This document shows positions 32,737-41,437 of a stretch of DNA of 47,142 nucleotides, in pieces. The first letter of the stretch is position 1. Each line of letters begins with the position of its first letter. This DNA is from JBHIBD01 sp046758865 (GTDB taxonomy: Bacteria > Planctomycetota > Brocadiia > Brocadiales > Bathyanammoxibiaceae): assembly GCA_046758865.1 (NCBI GenBank), contig JBHIBD010000007.1, positions 1-47,142 of the forward strand, read 5' to 3'. A model generated the notes under the pieces. That model ran no database searches and was not told the DNA's origin. It saw only the letters and a list, made by a program, of their open reading frames with translations. Both the position numbers and the translations under genes were made by a program.

Positions 32737-34782
32737 ATGGCCCCTTATCAAACCAAAGACATCAGGAATGTAGCCCTCACAGGTCATGGAGCTTCAGGAA
32801 AGACTTCGCTTGTCGAGGCCATGCTATTTCGTTCTGGAGTTACACCCAGGATGGGCAGTGTGGATGAAGGTACTTCCATAGCGGACTACGAGCCTGAGGA
32901 GAAGGAAAGGAAATTTACCTTAAGCGCAACACTCCTGCCATGTAAGTGGCATGACAGGGTCATAAACGTCATTGACACACCCGGCTATCCCGACTTTGTC
33001 TCGCAGACCATTAGTGCCTTGAGTGCTGTGGAAACGGCGGCACTGGTCATCTCAGCCACTGGAGGGGTACAGGTAAATACAAGGAAATTCTGGTCACTTG
33101 CGGTTGACAGGGGCCTGGCCCGCATCATTGTTATATCGAAGCTTGACGGTGAGAATATAGAGTTTGCTAGGCTACTTGATTCGATTAAGGAGAGTTTTGG
33201 TCAAGACTGCATACCACTCAATCTACCCATAGGCTGCGGCCAGGACTTTAAGGGGCTGGTTAACGTGTTGGAGTTACCTGAAGACATCCCCGAAGGGGTG
33301 ATGGGAGACCCCCAGGCGACCCACGAATTCTTGGTGGAGAAGGTGGTGGAGGTAGATGACGAGATAATGCAGAAATACCTAGAAGGCAAGGATGTAAGTA
33401 CGGAAGAACTAAAAAGTTGCCTGGCAAAGGCTATAGCAGGGAAACACCTGGTACCTGTCCTTTGTACCTCCGCCAGGAAGGTAATCGGGGTGGATGAGTT
33501 ACTAAATACCCTGACAGACTTTGTACCAAACCCACAGTGTGGAGTCGTAAGGCGGGCGCTGGATATAGAGAAGAATGAAGAGGTCACTATAGAAGTCAAT
33601 GAGAAGGCCCCATTCAGCGCCCAGGTCTTCAAGTGTATCACAGACCCATTTGTGGGAAAACTGACCTTCTTTAGGGTATTCTCCGGGGCGTTGGATGGAG
33701 ACCTGAGCTTTTACAACCCCAAAGCCAAGAAGAGTGAGAAGGCGGGGCAGATATTTAAGGTTCTGGGCAAAGAACAGCAGGCAGTGGAGAAGGCCATAGC
33801 TGGGGACATAGTCGCCATGTCCAAGGTGGAGGAGATAGGTATCTCAGACACACTATGCAGCCCAAAGAGGCCGTTTTCCTTTGCTCCAATAGCCTTTCCA
33901 ACCCCCATGGTTTCTCTTGCCGTCGAACCAAAAAGCAAGGGAGCTGAACAGAGACTCTCAGGTGCATTAACAAAACTCACCGAAGAAGACCCAACCTTTA
34001 GGGTAACCAGGGATAAACAGACCAATGAAATGGTCATAACCGGCACAAGTGCTCTACACCTGAGCATAATGCTTAATCGCCTTAAAAGGCGGTTTGACGT
34101 GGAGGTGAGCACACGCGAGCCGAAGATACCATATAAAGAAACAATCACGGCAAAGGCAGATGCCCAGTACAAACACAAAAAGCAGACTGGAGGCCGAGGG
34201 CAGTATGGTGAGGTGTTCATAAACGTTGAACCACGGTCCAGGGGTGAAGGCTTTGAATTCGTCAACAAGATTGTGGGAGGCAGGATACCTGGACAATATA
34301 TACCGGCAGTGGAAAAGGGCCTGAAGGAGACCTTAGCCAAGGGCATATTGGCTGGCTATCCAATAGTGGACGTGAGAGTAACACTATGTGACGGGTCCTT
34401 CCATACCGTAGACTCATCAGAGGCGGCCTTTAAGATAGCAGCCTCCAAGGCCTTCAGGAAGGGCTTTAATGAGGCAAGGCCGGTGCTCCTGGAACCTATC
34501 GTTAATATAGAAGTTACTATCCCGGCAGAGTTCATGGGCGAAATATCGGGTAGTCTTACCAGCCGCAGAGGCCGAATAGTCGGTATGGATACCCTGGGAC
34601 GGATGCAGGTAATCAAGGCAACCATACCCATGGCAGAGGTTACCAGATATGAGACAGAGCTTAAGTCCATGACTGGCGGACAAGGCTCGTATACTATGGA
34701 GTTTTCTCACTACGATGTAGTTCCAAACCACATAGCACAGCTTATTATTGCCCAAGGTAAGAAGGAAGAGGAAGAGGAGTAG
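32737..34782 (+). CDS. EF-G-like translational GTPase (paralogue type)
   Basis: A 681-residue EF-G family GTPase with the P-loop GHGASGKT (16-23), Asp80 in DTPGYPDF and a G4 SKLD (134-137) where canonical EF-G has NKMD. The late domain IV region has TGGRGQYGEV. The start NVALTGHGASGKTSL and the altered switch/G4 motifs resemble the second EF-G type (EF-G2/FusA2) found in many bacteria alongside the main one. Its exact role is not settled for most relatives. It ends with a glutamate-rich tail. Start has a ribosome binding site GGAGG 7 bases upstream. Confidence 0.9.
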   Translation: MAPYQTKDIRNVALTGHGASGKTSLVEAMLFRSGVTPRMGSVDEGTSIADYEPEEKERKFTLSATLLPCKWHDRVINVIDTPGYPDFVSQTISALSAVETAALVISATGGVQVNTRKFWSLAVDRGLARIIVISKLDGENIEFARLLDSIKESFGQDCIPLNLPIGCGQDFKGLVNVLELPEDIPEGVMGDPQATHEFLVEKVVEVDDEIMQKYLEGKDVSTEELKSCLAKAIAGKHLVPVLCTSARKVIGVDELLNTLTDFVPNPQCGVVRRALDIEKNEEVTIEVNEKAPFSAQVFKCITDPFVGKLTFFRVFSGALDGDLSFYNPKAKKSEKAGQIFKVLGKEQQAVEKAIAGDIVAMSKVEEIGISDTLCSPKRPFSFAPIAFPTPMVSLAVEPKSKGAEQRLSGALTKLTEEDPTFRVTRDKQTNEMVITGTSALHLSIMLNRLKRRFDVEVSTREPKIPYKETITAKADAQYKHKKQTGGRGQYGEVFINVEPRSRGEGFEFVNKIVGGRIPGQYIPAVEKGLKETLAKGILAGYPIVDVRVTLCDGSFHTVDSSEAAFKIAASKAFRKGFNEARPVLLEPIVNIEVTIPAEFMGEISGSLTSRRGRIVGMDTLGRMQVIKATIPMAEVTRYETELKSMTGGQGSYTMEFSHYDVVPNHIAQLIIAQGKKEEEEE

Positions 34783-35420
34783 AGCCCCCCCGAGATTGTG
34801 ACGCCTCTCCCCTTACACACACATCAGCAGGCAGTGTCCCCTCCCCAAAACCCGCCCCAGGCAGGATTTCCCATATTATTCAATTCAGGACTGTTTTGGA
34901 GGCTGTGGAGGTTATGTGGTAGCCTCGGATGGGGCAGGTCCCCCACTTGCAAAGGATGCCGTTTAAATGCCCTGATATGGGGCTAGGGGCCATCGCAAAA
35001 TCCTCTTGTGATAAGAATTTTCTTGAAGAATCTCTTTATTATGGGCAATTACAGCCATAAGTGCACACAGTGTGGCCCGTAGTTTTGTTCACTTCACGAG
35101 TGATGCCTTTCGCAAGACCTACATTTTTTTGTTGACTTTTATAAGCGTAACACGTTTACTATCTGCATATTATGGTATTTTTAAGGAGGCTTTTTCCCCA
35201 GAAAGAACCTTCCCTACGGTCGCCTGGTTCGTTAATTTATAAGCAAGACGTGGCCTTCGATAATGATAATACGGAAAATAAAAGAACATAGGTGTTTAAC
35301 AAGATGGAAAATGAAAAACATAGACGTTTGGCAAGCGGCTTGCATGTAAATTGTGGGGTGGCTTCGCTACACGAAAAAGTGACAATTTTGTTAATAACGT
35401 TTTAGGGAAGGGGAACGAAT
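34783..35420. other. Intergenic gap before the membrane microprotein
   Basis: About 640 bases with no convincing gene. The right half is A/T-rich and includes a possible promoter (TTGACT near 35143, then TACTAT about 19 bases later) and short frames of no family. The GGAAGGGGAAC just before 35421 is the ribosome binding site of the microprotein gene. Confidence 0.4.
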
Positions 35421-35600
35421 ATGACAGAAGAAGTGGAAAAGAGCACTGTGAGCAAAAAGGACTTCAAGCAACGCCTCACAAAAAGACCAGTTACTTCAAT
35501 AGGGAAAAAAAGTAAATCGTTTCAGTGGCTTGTTTTGGGCATTGCGATATTTGCCCTGTGTCTAGCCCTTGCTTACTGCTTCACGGAATTGTATGGTTAG
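35421..35600 (+). CDS. Membrane microprotein related to the C-terminus of the downstream GAF protein
   Basis: A 59-residue protein, start MTEEVEKSTVSKKDFKQRL, then PVTSIGKKSK and one transmembrane helix (about 36-55) with FALCLALAYCFT and a short LYG end. It closely matches the last about 58 residues of the GAF protein encoded 46 bases downstream: EEV..ST...KKD, PVTSIGK, FQWLVLG, AIFALCLALA and LYG are shared. A strong ribosome binding site precedes the ATG. It looks like a stand-alone copy of the C-terminal tail anchor. Confidence 0.75.
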   Translation: MTEEVEKSTVSKKDFKQRLTKRPVTSIGKKSKSFQWLVLGIAIFALCLALAYCFTELYG

Positions 35601-35646
35601 GGCGGCAAGTTTTTTCTCAAGACTGTTTGGATAGTGAGCTAGTTCG

Positions 35647-36750
35647 ATGGAAGAAAAGACGCTCAGTCTTACTTGGGGAATGGGTGAGGATCTGGCCAAG
35701 CTTCTTGGCGTTTTCGCCAAGATGGTTCAGATGACAGAGCTAGCGCCCCTCCTTAAGTTCATAAGGGATGAGGCTTGCAAGATGTTAGATGCAGATAGGT
35801 GCAACCTATACCTGGTGGACGAAAAGGCGGGGACAATTAAGAACATTACTGCGCAGCAGGTCGAGATGCAAGGGGTTCACCTGTCCGTTGGTAGGAGTAT
35901 AGCAGGCCATGTGGCTAAGACCGCAGAGGTGGTCAACCTGAAGGATGCCTATAATAGCCCCTACTTTGACCCGTGGACAGATAAAGAAATGGGTTACAGA
36001 ACCCGTAGTGTTCTGTGCGTCCCTATGAGGGACAGGAACAGCAGGGTAATAGGGGTGCTCCAGGCCCTGAATAAGAAGAAAGGGGCCTTTAGCCCACACG
36101 ATGAATGGTTGTTCAAGAGCTACGCCGCCTGTGCATCCAACTCTATCTCGGCGATTACAAAAAGTCAAATGGCTGCTCCAGGCACCAAGGCCAGGGAGGA
36201 CATGGTGTGGCTCAGCCTCACTGTGGAAAACGTGCCTGTTGGGGTAATTATGCTTCTCAAGGAGGAGGATTCCGTGATAGTAAACCCAGCGGCCAGATGG
36301 ATGCTGAGTCTGGAGATTAATAAAATAATAGACAGGAAGGGTGTAGAGGAATGCTTGAAGGAAATAGGCCTGAGTAGTGTGTTTAAGTGGCTGGGAAATG
36401 AGATAGAGGAACTCCCTTCTCAGGAGATAACCCTTCAGCGGCCCAAAGAAAAGGTGATAAAAGCAGATTTTGCCGGGATAGATGGGGATGCAGACCATAA
36501 GAGAGGCGTCGTTATTGTCTTAAGGGATGTCACAAAAGAGAAGGGGTTGGAGGAGCAAGGAAGAACGGATATAGCAGAAGAGGTGCAGGAGAGCACTACA
36601 GGTAAAAAAGACTTAAAGCACCTCTTCATGAAAAAACCAGTCACTTCAATAGGAAAAGGGAGTAAGCTTTTCCAGTGGCTTGTCCTGGGCCTTGCAATAT
36701 TTGCCCTGTGCTTAGCTCTCGCTTTCTGCTTTACAGTATTGTACGGGTAA
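35647..36750 (+). CDS. GAF-PAS protein with C-terminal tail anchor
   Basis: A 367-residue sensor-like protein. Residues about 25-170 form a GAF domain (DADRCNLYLVD, GRSIAGHVAKT, RSVLCVPMRD, GVLQALNKK). A degenerate PAS-like region follows (VENVPVGVIMLLKEED, then VVIVLRDVTKEK). No kinase, cyclase or DNA-binding domain is present. The end has PVTSIGKGSK and a transmembrane helix, so it is a tail-anchored protein. The response regulator downstream may be a partner (inference). A short, related membrane protein is encoded immediately upstream. The ATG lacks a good ribosome binding site. Confidence 0.82.
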   Translation: MEEKTLSLTWGMGEDLAKLLGVFAKMVQMTELAPLLKFIRDEACKMLDADRCNLYLVDEKAGTIKNITAQQVEMQGVHLSVGRSIAGHVAKTAEVVNLKDAYNSPYFDPWTDKEMGYRTRSVLCVPMRDRNSRVIGVLQALNKKKGAFSPHDEWLFKSYAACASNSISAITKSQMAAPGTKAREDMVWLSLTVENVPVGVIMLLKEEDSVIVNPAARWMLSLEINKIIDRKGVEECLKEIGLSSVFKWLGNEIEELPSQEITLQRPKEKVIKADFAGIDGDADHKRGVVIVLRDVTKEKGLEEQGRTDIAEEVQESTTGKKDLKHLFMKKPVTSIGKGSKLFQWLVLGLAIFALCLALAFCFTVLYG

Positions 36751-37006
36751 GGGGGGAGAGCCCATTCATGTTGGCGGTACGTACATAATTTGTAGCTAAC
36801 ACTACAAAATTTGTAGGATTTACGGTCTGCTAGCTAGATAGAAGATTATGATAGGGTGAGGGGGCGCAACTCACGAGAGTCCTTATATTACAAGGACTTA
36901 AGTGCTTTACCTGAATACGCCCCCCACATGTCGAATCCGTGGCACAGAGATTGCAATGGTTATGTATGTATTTATGCCATAAATATATATAAATAATTAA
37001 ATAACA

Positions 37007-37384
37007 ATGGAAAAAAGGAAGGTACTACTAGTAGAGGATGACCTATCTGCCTCTGATGCGCTGGGATTTGCCCTGGAGGCCAAAAACTACGAGGTCATCC
37101 ATGCCACGAACGGGAGGGATGCCTTAACCATGGCCAGAGAAAAACAGCCACATCTCATTATTCTGGATACTATGATACCAAAGATGGACGGCTACCAATT
37201 CTGCAGGCTCTTAAAATTTGACAGCAGGTTTAACCGCATCCCAGTCATTATCGTCAGTTCCAAGACACAGGAGGCCGATAGGGAGCTAGGCCTGGCCTGT
37301 GGTGGGAACGAATACATAACAAAGCCCTACGAGATAGACAATCTCCTGGGCATAGTGGAGAGATATCTGAACAGCTCTAGTTGA
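37007..37384 (+). CDS. Single-domain response regulator (CheY/PilH-like)
   Basis: A 125-residue receiver domain. Acidic pocket Asp11-Asp12 (VEDD), phospho-acceptor Asp54 (ILDTMIPKMDG), Ser84/Ser85 (VIIVSSK) and Lys106 (ITKPYE) are all present, so phosphorylation is expected. No output domain exists, as in twitching or chemotaxis regulators. It lies 13 bases upstream of pilC, which suggests control of pilus or secretion assembly. Confidence 0.92.
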   Translation: MEKRKVLLVEDDLSASDALGFALEAKNYEVIHATNGRDALTMAREKQPHLIILDTMIPKMDGYQFCRLLKFDSRFNRIPVIIVSSKTQEADRELGLACGGNEYITKPYEIDNLLGIVERYLNSSS

Positions 37385-37397
37385 AAAAAGGTGGAGA

Positions 37398-38615
37398 ATG
37401 CCAACCTTTAAATACAAGGTGAGAGATAGTAGGGGTAAAGCTATTGTAGGCACCCTGGAGGCGAATGGTCCAGACATTGCTAGGATGCGCCTGAGTGAGA
37501 TGGGCTATATACCCGTCACTGTGGAGGTAACCAGGGCCAAAAAAGGGAAGGGGCTTGCGCTAAATCCCTTCAGACGGAAGGTAGGCACCAAAGACCTTAT
37601 CGTCTTTAACCGTCAGCTTGCCACCCTCTTTGCCGCAGGCATCCCGCTGCTTAGGGCCATACAGACCCTCGCAGAGCAAATAGAGAACAAGGCCTTCCAG
37701 GAGATACTCCAACAGGTAGCCCGCGACATACAGGCAGGCAAGTCCTTCTCTGATTCCTTGACCAAATACCCTGCCACGTTCCCAGACGTCTACGTAAACA
37801 TGATTCGCGCGGGGGAGGCCTCCGGTACACTAGATGACATCCTTAACAGGCTTGCTGCACTGGCCGAGCACGAGGCAGAAACCAAGGCCAAGATAAAGCA
37901 GGCCACTAGATACCCCAAGATAGTTATAGGGGCCCTTGTCATTGCTGTGTGTATATTGATGAGGTTTGTAGTGCCCAATTTTATAGAAATCTTCAAGGAC
38001 GTGGAACTAGAACTCCCCCTTGCCACCAGGATTTTAGTCTTTGCCAACGGTATCTTTAATAACTACTGGTACATCATCTTCGGGGCAGCGGTGGGCACTT
38101 ACTTTGCCTTCAGGGCCTTTGCCAGGTCCAAGTGGGGCAGGCAGCGGCTAGACAAATTAAGTATAACCATACCCATATTCGGCCCGCTTTTTCTTAAGAT
38201 GGCCATGTCCAGTTTTGCCAGGACTATGGCCACCCTAAATCGAAGCGGGCTACCCATCCTGAAAAATCTGGAGATATGTGCATCCGTAGTAGGAAACGTT
38301 GTAGTAGCAGAGGTAGTTGATAAGCTGCGAGAAAGCGTCAAGGAGGGCAAGGGCCTTGCCAGCACCGCGAAGGAAAGCAAGATTTTTCCCCCCATGGTGG
38401 TACAGATGATGTCTGCCGGAGAGGAATCGGGGGAACTGGACAATATGCTCACGAAGGTCTCGGAGTATTACGATTCGGAGGTGGACAATGCTATCAAGAA
38501 TCTCTCCAGCCTCATCGAACCCATCCTCCTGGCCTTTCTTGGGATAGGGGTGCTTTTCTTGATGCTGGCGGTATTCCTGCCTATGTGGGATTTAACCAAG
38601 ATTGCTCAACGGTGA
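37398..38615 (+). CDS. pilC: Type IV pilus/type II secretion inner-membrane platform (PilC/GspF)
   Basis: A 405-residue polytopic protein with the family pattern: two homologous halves, RQLATLFAAGIPLLRAIQTL in the first, ARTMATLNRSGLPILKNLEI in the second, and three hydrophobic helices (about 170-190, 215-235, 375-400). ESGELDNML is a typical cytosolic motif of the second half. It recruits the assembly ATPase. The ATPase genes (PilB/PilT) are not in the window. Confidence 0.94.
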   Translation: MPTFKYKVRDSRGKAIVGTLEANGPDIARMRLSEMGYIPVTVEVTRAKKGKGLALNPFRRKVGTKDLIVFNRQLATLFAAGIPLLRAIQTLAEQIENKAFQEILQQVARDIQAGKSFSDSLTKYPATFPDVYVNMIRAGEASGTLDDILNRLAALAEHEAETKAKIKQATRYPKIVIGALVIAVCILMRFVVPNFIEIFKDVELELPLATRILVFANGIFNNYWYIIFGAAVGTYFAFRAFARSKWGRQRLDKLSITIPIFGPLFLKMAMSSFARTMATLNRSGLPILKNLEICASVVGNVVVAEVVDKLRESVKEGKGLASTAKESKIFPPMVVQMMSAGEESGELDNMLTKVSEYYDSEVDNAIKNLSSLIEPILLAFLGIGVLFLMLAVFLPMWDLTKIAQR

Positions 38616-38726
38616 GGGCTTCTTTGAAGGTTGTTGATAGGAGGTATTAGGATGTTATAGATTGACGTTGGTGTGGTTCTAGTCTTTTACTTAGCTCATT
38701 AGAGTTAAATTAAAAAGGGGAAAATT

Positions 38727-39131
38727 ATGTTATCAAAGTTGAAACGTGAAAAGAAGGGCTTTACTCTCATTGAACTCATCATGGTAATCGTCATCCTGGG
38801 TATTGTGGCGGCTGTGGCCGTGCCCAAGTTCCTTTCCCTCAAGACCTCGGCCACCGAAGGGGTTGTCCGGGGGGTGCACGCTGCACTGCTGGGGACTATA
38901 GTGCAGCTACAGGCTCAATACCTTCTTGGTGAGATTGCAAGCTACGACGCCACGGCGGTAGTTAACAACACCACCGTTCAAGGTATAACCCTATCTGCCC
39001 CTACCGCCACCTCGATTCAAGCGGTAGTCAAAGGCACAACCTATGGCTGGACCTTTGCTGCGGGGGTGGGTGATGACCAAGCTACCATTGATTTGACTTC
39101 ACCGGTGGGGTCGCTAGCCAGTGAGTTGTAA
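38727..39131 (+). CDS. Type IV pilin-like protein, copy 1
   Basis: A 134-residue prepilin with the leader KKG-FTLIELIMVIVILGIVAAVAVPKF, including Glu5 after the cleavage site. The mature part is only about 120 residues with no disulphide cysteines, so it may be a major pilin or GspG-type pseudopilin. The whole gene is identical at nucleotide level to copy 2, 727 bases downstream. The ribosome binding site AAGGGG is 8 bases upstream. Confidence 0.92.
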   Translation: MLSKLKREKKGFTLIELIMVIVILGIVAAVAVPKFLSLKTSATEGVVRGVHAALLGTIVQLQAQYLLGEIASYDATAVVNNTTVQGITLSAPTATSIQAVVKGTTYGWTFAAGVGDDQATIDLTSPVGSLASEL

Positions 39132-39138
39132 AAGGTAG

Positions 39139-39441
39139 GAGAAGTTAGAAGTAGCTAAACAGTCACCGTGCAAAAGAAAGGATTTCATTCGGAAGCTTAT
39201 AAAATTAGATTTTGGAGAGCTCGAGTACGACACCAGACATGCAATCATGAGATACGGTCCAGATAAATAGGTAATCTCCAGTAACGCAGACTTCTCCGTT
39301 TCTCAGCTAGAGGTGCTGTTAAGACAAATAGAAGAAAAGGTGGGGCGAAAGATTAGTCTTGATGAAATGGAATTCTTTGTAAGGAATCAGACGCTTGTGA
39401 TGCGTCTCAACGTACCTTACCATTTTAGTTTGTTAGATTAA
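39139..39441 (+). pseudogene. Decayed HicA-like toxin frame
   Basis: The region between the identical pilin genes has one frame with a single internal TAG (39268-39270). It reads KRKDFIRKLIKLDFGELEYD, then TRHAIMRYGPDK, stop, VISSNADFSVSQLEVLLRQI. This resembles the KRKDLIRLLEK...KHDIYRHPDG...LRSILRQ layout of HicA/YcfA toxins, including the His. The start codon is lost (TGC where ATG is expected) and the C-terminal extension is unusual. The match is by eye and the family call is uncertain. Confidence 0.4.
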
Positions 39442-39453
39442 AAGGGGAAAGTC

Positions 39454-39858
39454 ATGTTATCAAAGTTGAAACGTGAAAAGAAGGGCTTTACTCTCATTGA
39501 ACTCATCATGGTAATCGTCATCCTGGGTATTGTGGCGGCTGTGGCCGTGCCCAAGTTCCTTTCCCTCAAGACCTCGGCCACCGAAGGGGTTGTCCGGGGG
39601 GTGCACGCTGCACTGCTGGGGACTATAGTGCAGCTACAGGCTCAATACCTTCTTGGTGAGATTGCAAGCTACGACGCCACGGCGGTAGTTAACAACACCA
39701 CCGTTCAAGGTATAACCCTATCTGCCCCTACCGCCACCTCGATTCAAGCGGTAGTCAAAGGCACAACCTATGGCTGGACCTTTGCTGCGGGGGTGGGTGA
39801 TGACCAAGCTACCATTGATTTGACTTCACCGGTGGGGTCGCTAGCCAGTGAGTTGTAA
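39454..39858 (+). CDS. Type IV pilin-like protein, copy 2
   Basis: Identical over the full 405 bases and the first seven 3' bases to copy 1 (38727-39138 against 39454-39865). The upstream 20 bases, with the ribosome binding site, are nearly the same too. It encodes the same 134-residue prepilin with cleavage motif KKG-FTLIEL. Identity in the coding part, with unrelated inner sequence, points to very recent duplication or gene conversion. Confidence 0.92.
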   Translation: MLSKLKREKKGFTLIELIMVIVILGIVAAVAVPKFLSLKTSATEGVVRGVHAALLGTIVQLQAQYLLGEIASYDATAVVNNTTVQGITLSAPTATSIQAVVKGTTYGWTFAAGVGDDQATIDLTSPVGSLASEL

Positions 39859-39938
39859 AAGGTAGTGGCTTTAAGCCTTTGTTTCCTTGGGACTTATATT
39901 ATCGTAAGCCCCCAAGGTTTCCGGGGGGGACTGCCTCA

Positions 39939-40394
39939 ATGAGGTATCTTAAGGAAGGGGGCTTTACACTCCTTGAGCTCATTATGCTCCTGGTCGTTCT
40001 GGGGCTAGTAGCTCTAGTGGTACAACCTAAGTTCAATGTGAGCGGCACTAATGTTAGTGCTGTGGCCAGGCAGATACAGTCCGATATCCGCTACGCCCAG
40101 GAGATTGCCATGAGCAAGTCCAAGGCCAAGAGCATTACCTTTACCCCTGACCAGAGTAGCTACAGTTTCTCTCCTTCTGACCCTACTGACCCCCCTGCTA
40201 CACAGCAGAGGATACCTGCCAAGACCAGGGTTTCTATAGATAGTACCAGTAACGGTTCCAGCCCTGTGACCTTTACCTTTAACTCCCTGGGTGAACCCAT
40301 TTCTGGGGCTGGGGATTGGGTGAGGCTCAACGGCGGGGGGGTAACAAAGACCATAACCGTAGAGGCCAGGACAGGGAGGGCAATTATACAGTGA
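39939..40394 (+). CDS. Pseudopilin, GspH/FimT type
   Basis: A 151-residue minor pseudopilin: short leader KEGG-FTLLELIMLLVVLGL and a GspH-like C-terminal beta domain with ARQIQSDIRYAQEIAMSKSK and SPVTFTFNSLGEP. The ATG at 39939 gives a short leader; a TTG at 39879 in the same frame would add 20 residues. A GGGGGG ribosome binding site precedes it. It is probably a tip or initiation component with the next genes. Confidence 0.88.
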   Translation: MRYLKEGGFTLLELIMLLVVLGLVALVVQPKFNVSGTNVSAVARQIQSDIRYAQEIAMSKSKAKSITFTPDQSSYSFSPSDPTDPPATQQRIPAKTRVSIDSTSNGSSPVTFTFNSLGEPISGAGDWVRLNGGGVTKTITVEARTGRAIIQ

Positions 40395-40400
40395 GGTCTT

Positions 40401-40895
40401 ATGGTAAGGCGTCTTGCAGGTCCACCTAAGGCAGGTTGCGACACCCTCAGAGATAAAGTGGCCTCAGCCAGTGGTTTTACCCTGGTGGAGCTTATTACGG
40501 TGATAGCCATAGCGGCCATCATCATACCCAGTCTCCTGATACCTTTTATTGTAGGTACCAGGCGAGGCGATAGGCCGGAGATACACGCCGCGGCCACATA
40601 TCTCGTCCAGGAGCGCATGGAACTCCTTAAGGCCTTAAGCTTTGACAACTTGACCCCCGTAGGCAGTTGGGTTAACGAGTCGCCTATAACCCTAAATGGG
40701 CGGACCTATAACAGGAGCTATCTTATTCAGTGGGCGGACTCCAGTATGCAGACCGACGATGCTGACGATCCCGATGACTTCGACGACAACGGCAATGGTA
40801 TCAATCCTTCTCAAACGTACAAGAGGATAACAGTTACAGTGAGCAACTCTAGGATATCAGACGTCACTGCAATAACGGCAAGGGTAAATCCGTGA
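40401..40895 (+). CDS. Pseudopilin, GspI/PilV type
   Basis: A 164-residue prepilin-like protein with a long leader ending SASG-FTLVELITVIAIAAII and a short soluble domain with an Asp-rich loop (DDADDPDDFDDNGNG). The leader of 24 residues is longer than usual, and an ATG downstream cannot replace it. It begins 6 bases after gspH and overlaps the next gene by one base. A minor pseudopilin role is inferred from order and fold. Confidence 0.84.
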   Translation: MVRRLAGPPKAGCDTLRDKVASASGFTLVELITVIAIAAIIIPSLLIPFIVGTRRGDRPEIHAAATYLVQERMELLKALSFDNLTPVGSWVNESPITLNGRTYNRSYLIQWADSSMQTDDADDPDDFDDNGNGINPSQTYKRITVTVSNSRISDVTAITARVNP

Positions 40896-41395
40896 TGCTA
40901 CTTATGAGGAAGGTCCACGAAAGTCTTGGCTTTACCCTAGTAGAGTTGATAGTGGTGATTGTCCTTGCCTCTATACTGGGTGTATTCACCTTCCAATTCC
41001 TTACCAGTGGCTTGAGGACCTTCAAGGACTTCAGCGCGAGAAAGGAGAAGAGCAACGACGCCAACCTGACCCTTGACAGGGTAAGCAGGGAGCTAAGGGA
41101 TGCCCGGCTCGGTACCGTCTCTATTACAAGTCCAAGTACAATAACTTTCACAAGGAAGAACACCGCAAATATGCAAGACACCTCTTCCACAGTAACCTTT
41201 ACACTGGATACTGCGTCTGGAGAGCTGAGAAGGCAGAGTGCGGCAGGGACTTCTGTCCTGGCTAAGAACGTCCAGGACTTCACCGCAAGCTGGGTGGGGG
41301 CGGTACAAAACAGCCCCATACTACTGGTTGTAACGTTTTCCTCTTCGTCGGGGGGCATACAGTGGCAGACCACGGTCTATCCCAGAAATTCGTGA
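40895..41395 (+). CDS. Pseudopilin, GspJ/PilW type
   Basis: A 166-residue prepilin-like protein with leader HESLG-FTLVELIVVIVLASIL and a beta-rich C-terminus. The ATG at 40895 overlaps the previous stop as TGATG; an in-frame GTG three bases earlier is equally possible. The context of H-I-J-type genes in series supports a minor pseudopilin complex. Confidence 0.84.
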   Translation: MLLMRKVHESLGFTLVELIVVIVLASILGVFTFQFLTSGLRTFKDFSARKEKSNDANLTLDRVSRELRDARLGTVSITSPSTITFTRKNTANMQDTSSTVTFTLDTASGELRRQSAAGTSVLAKNVQDFTASWVGAVQNSPILLVVTFSSSSGGIQWQTTVYPRNS

Positions 41396-41437
41396 TTATG
41401 AGACAATTTCCATTAAGCCCTATAAGGTGCGACTGCG

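Noticed and set aside
32737..34782. Main elongation factor G (fusA)
   Set aside because: SKLD in place of NKMD and the GHGASGKTSL start point to the paralogue type, and no rpsL/rpsG/tuf genes are near.
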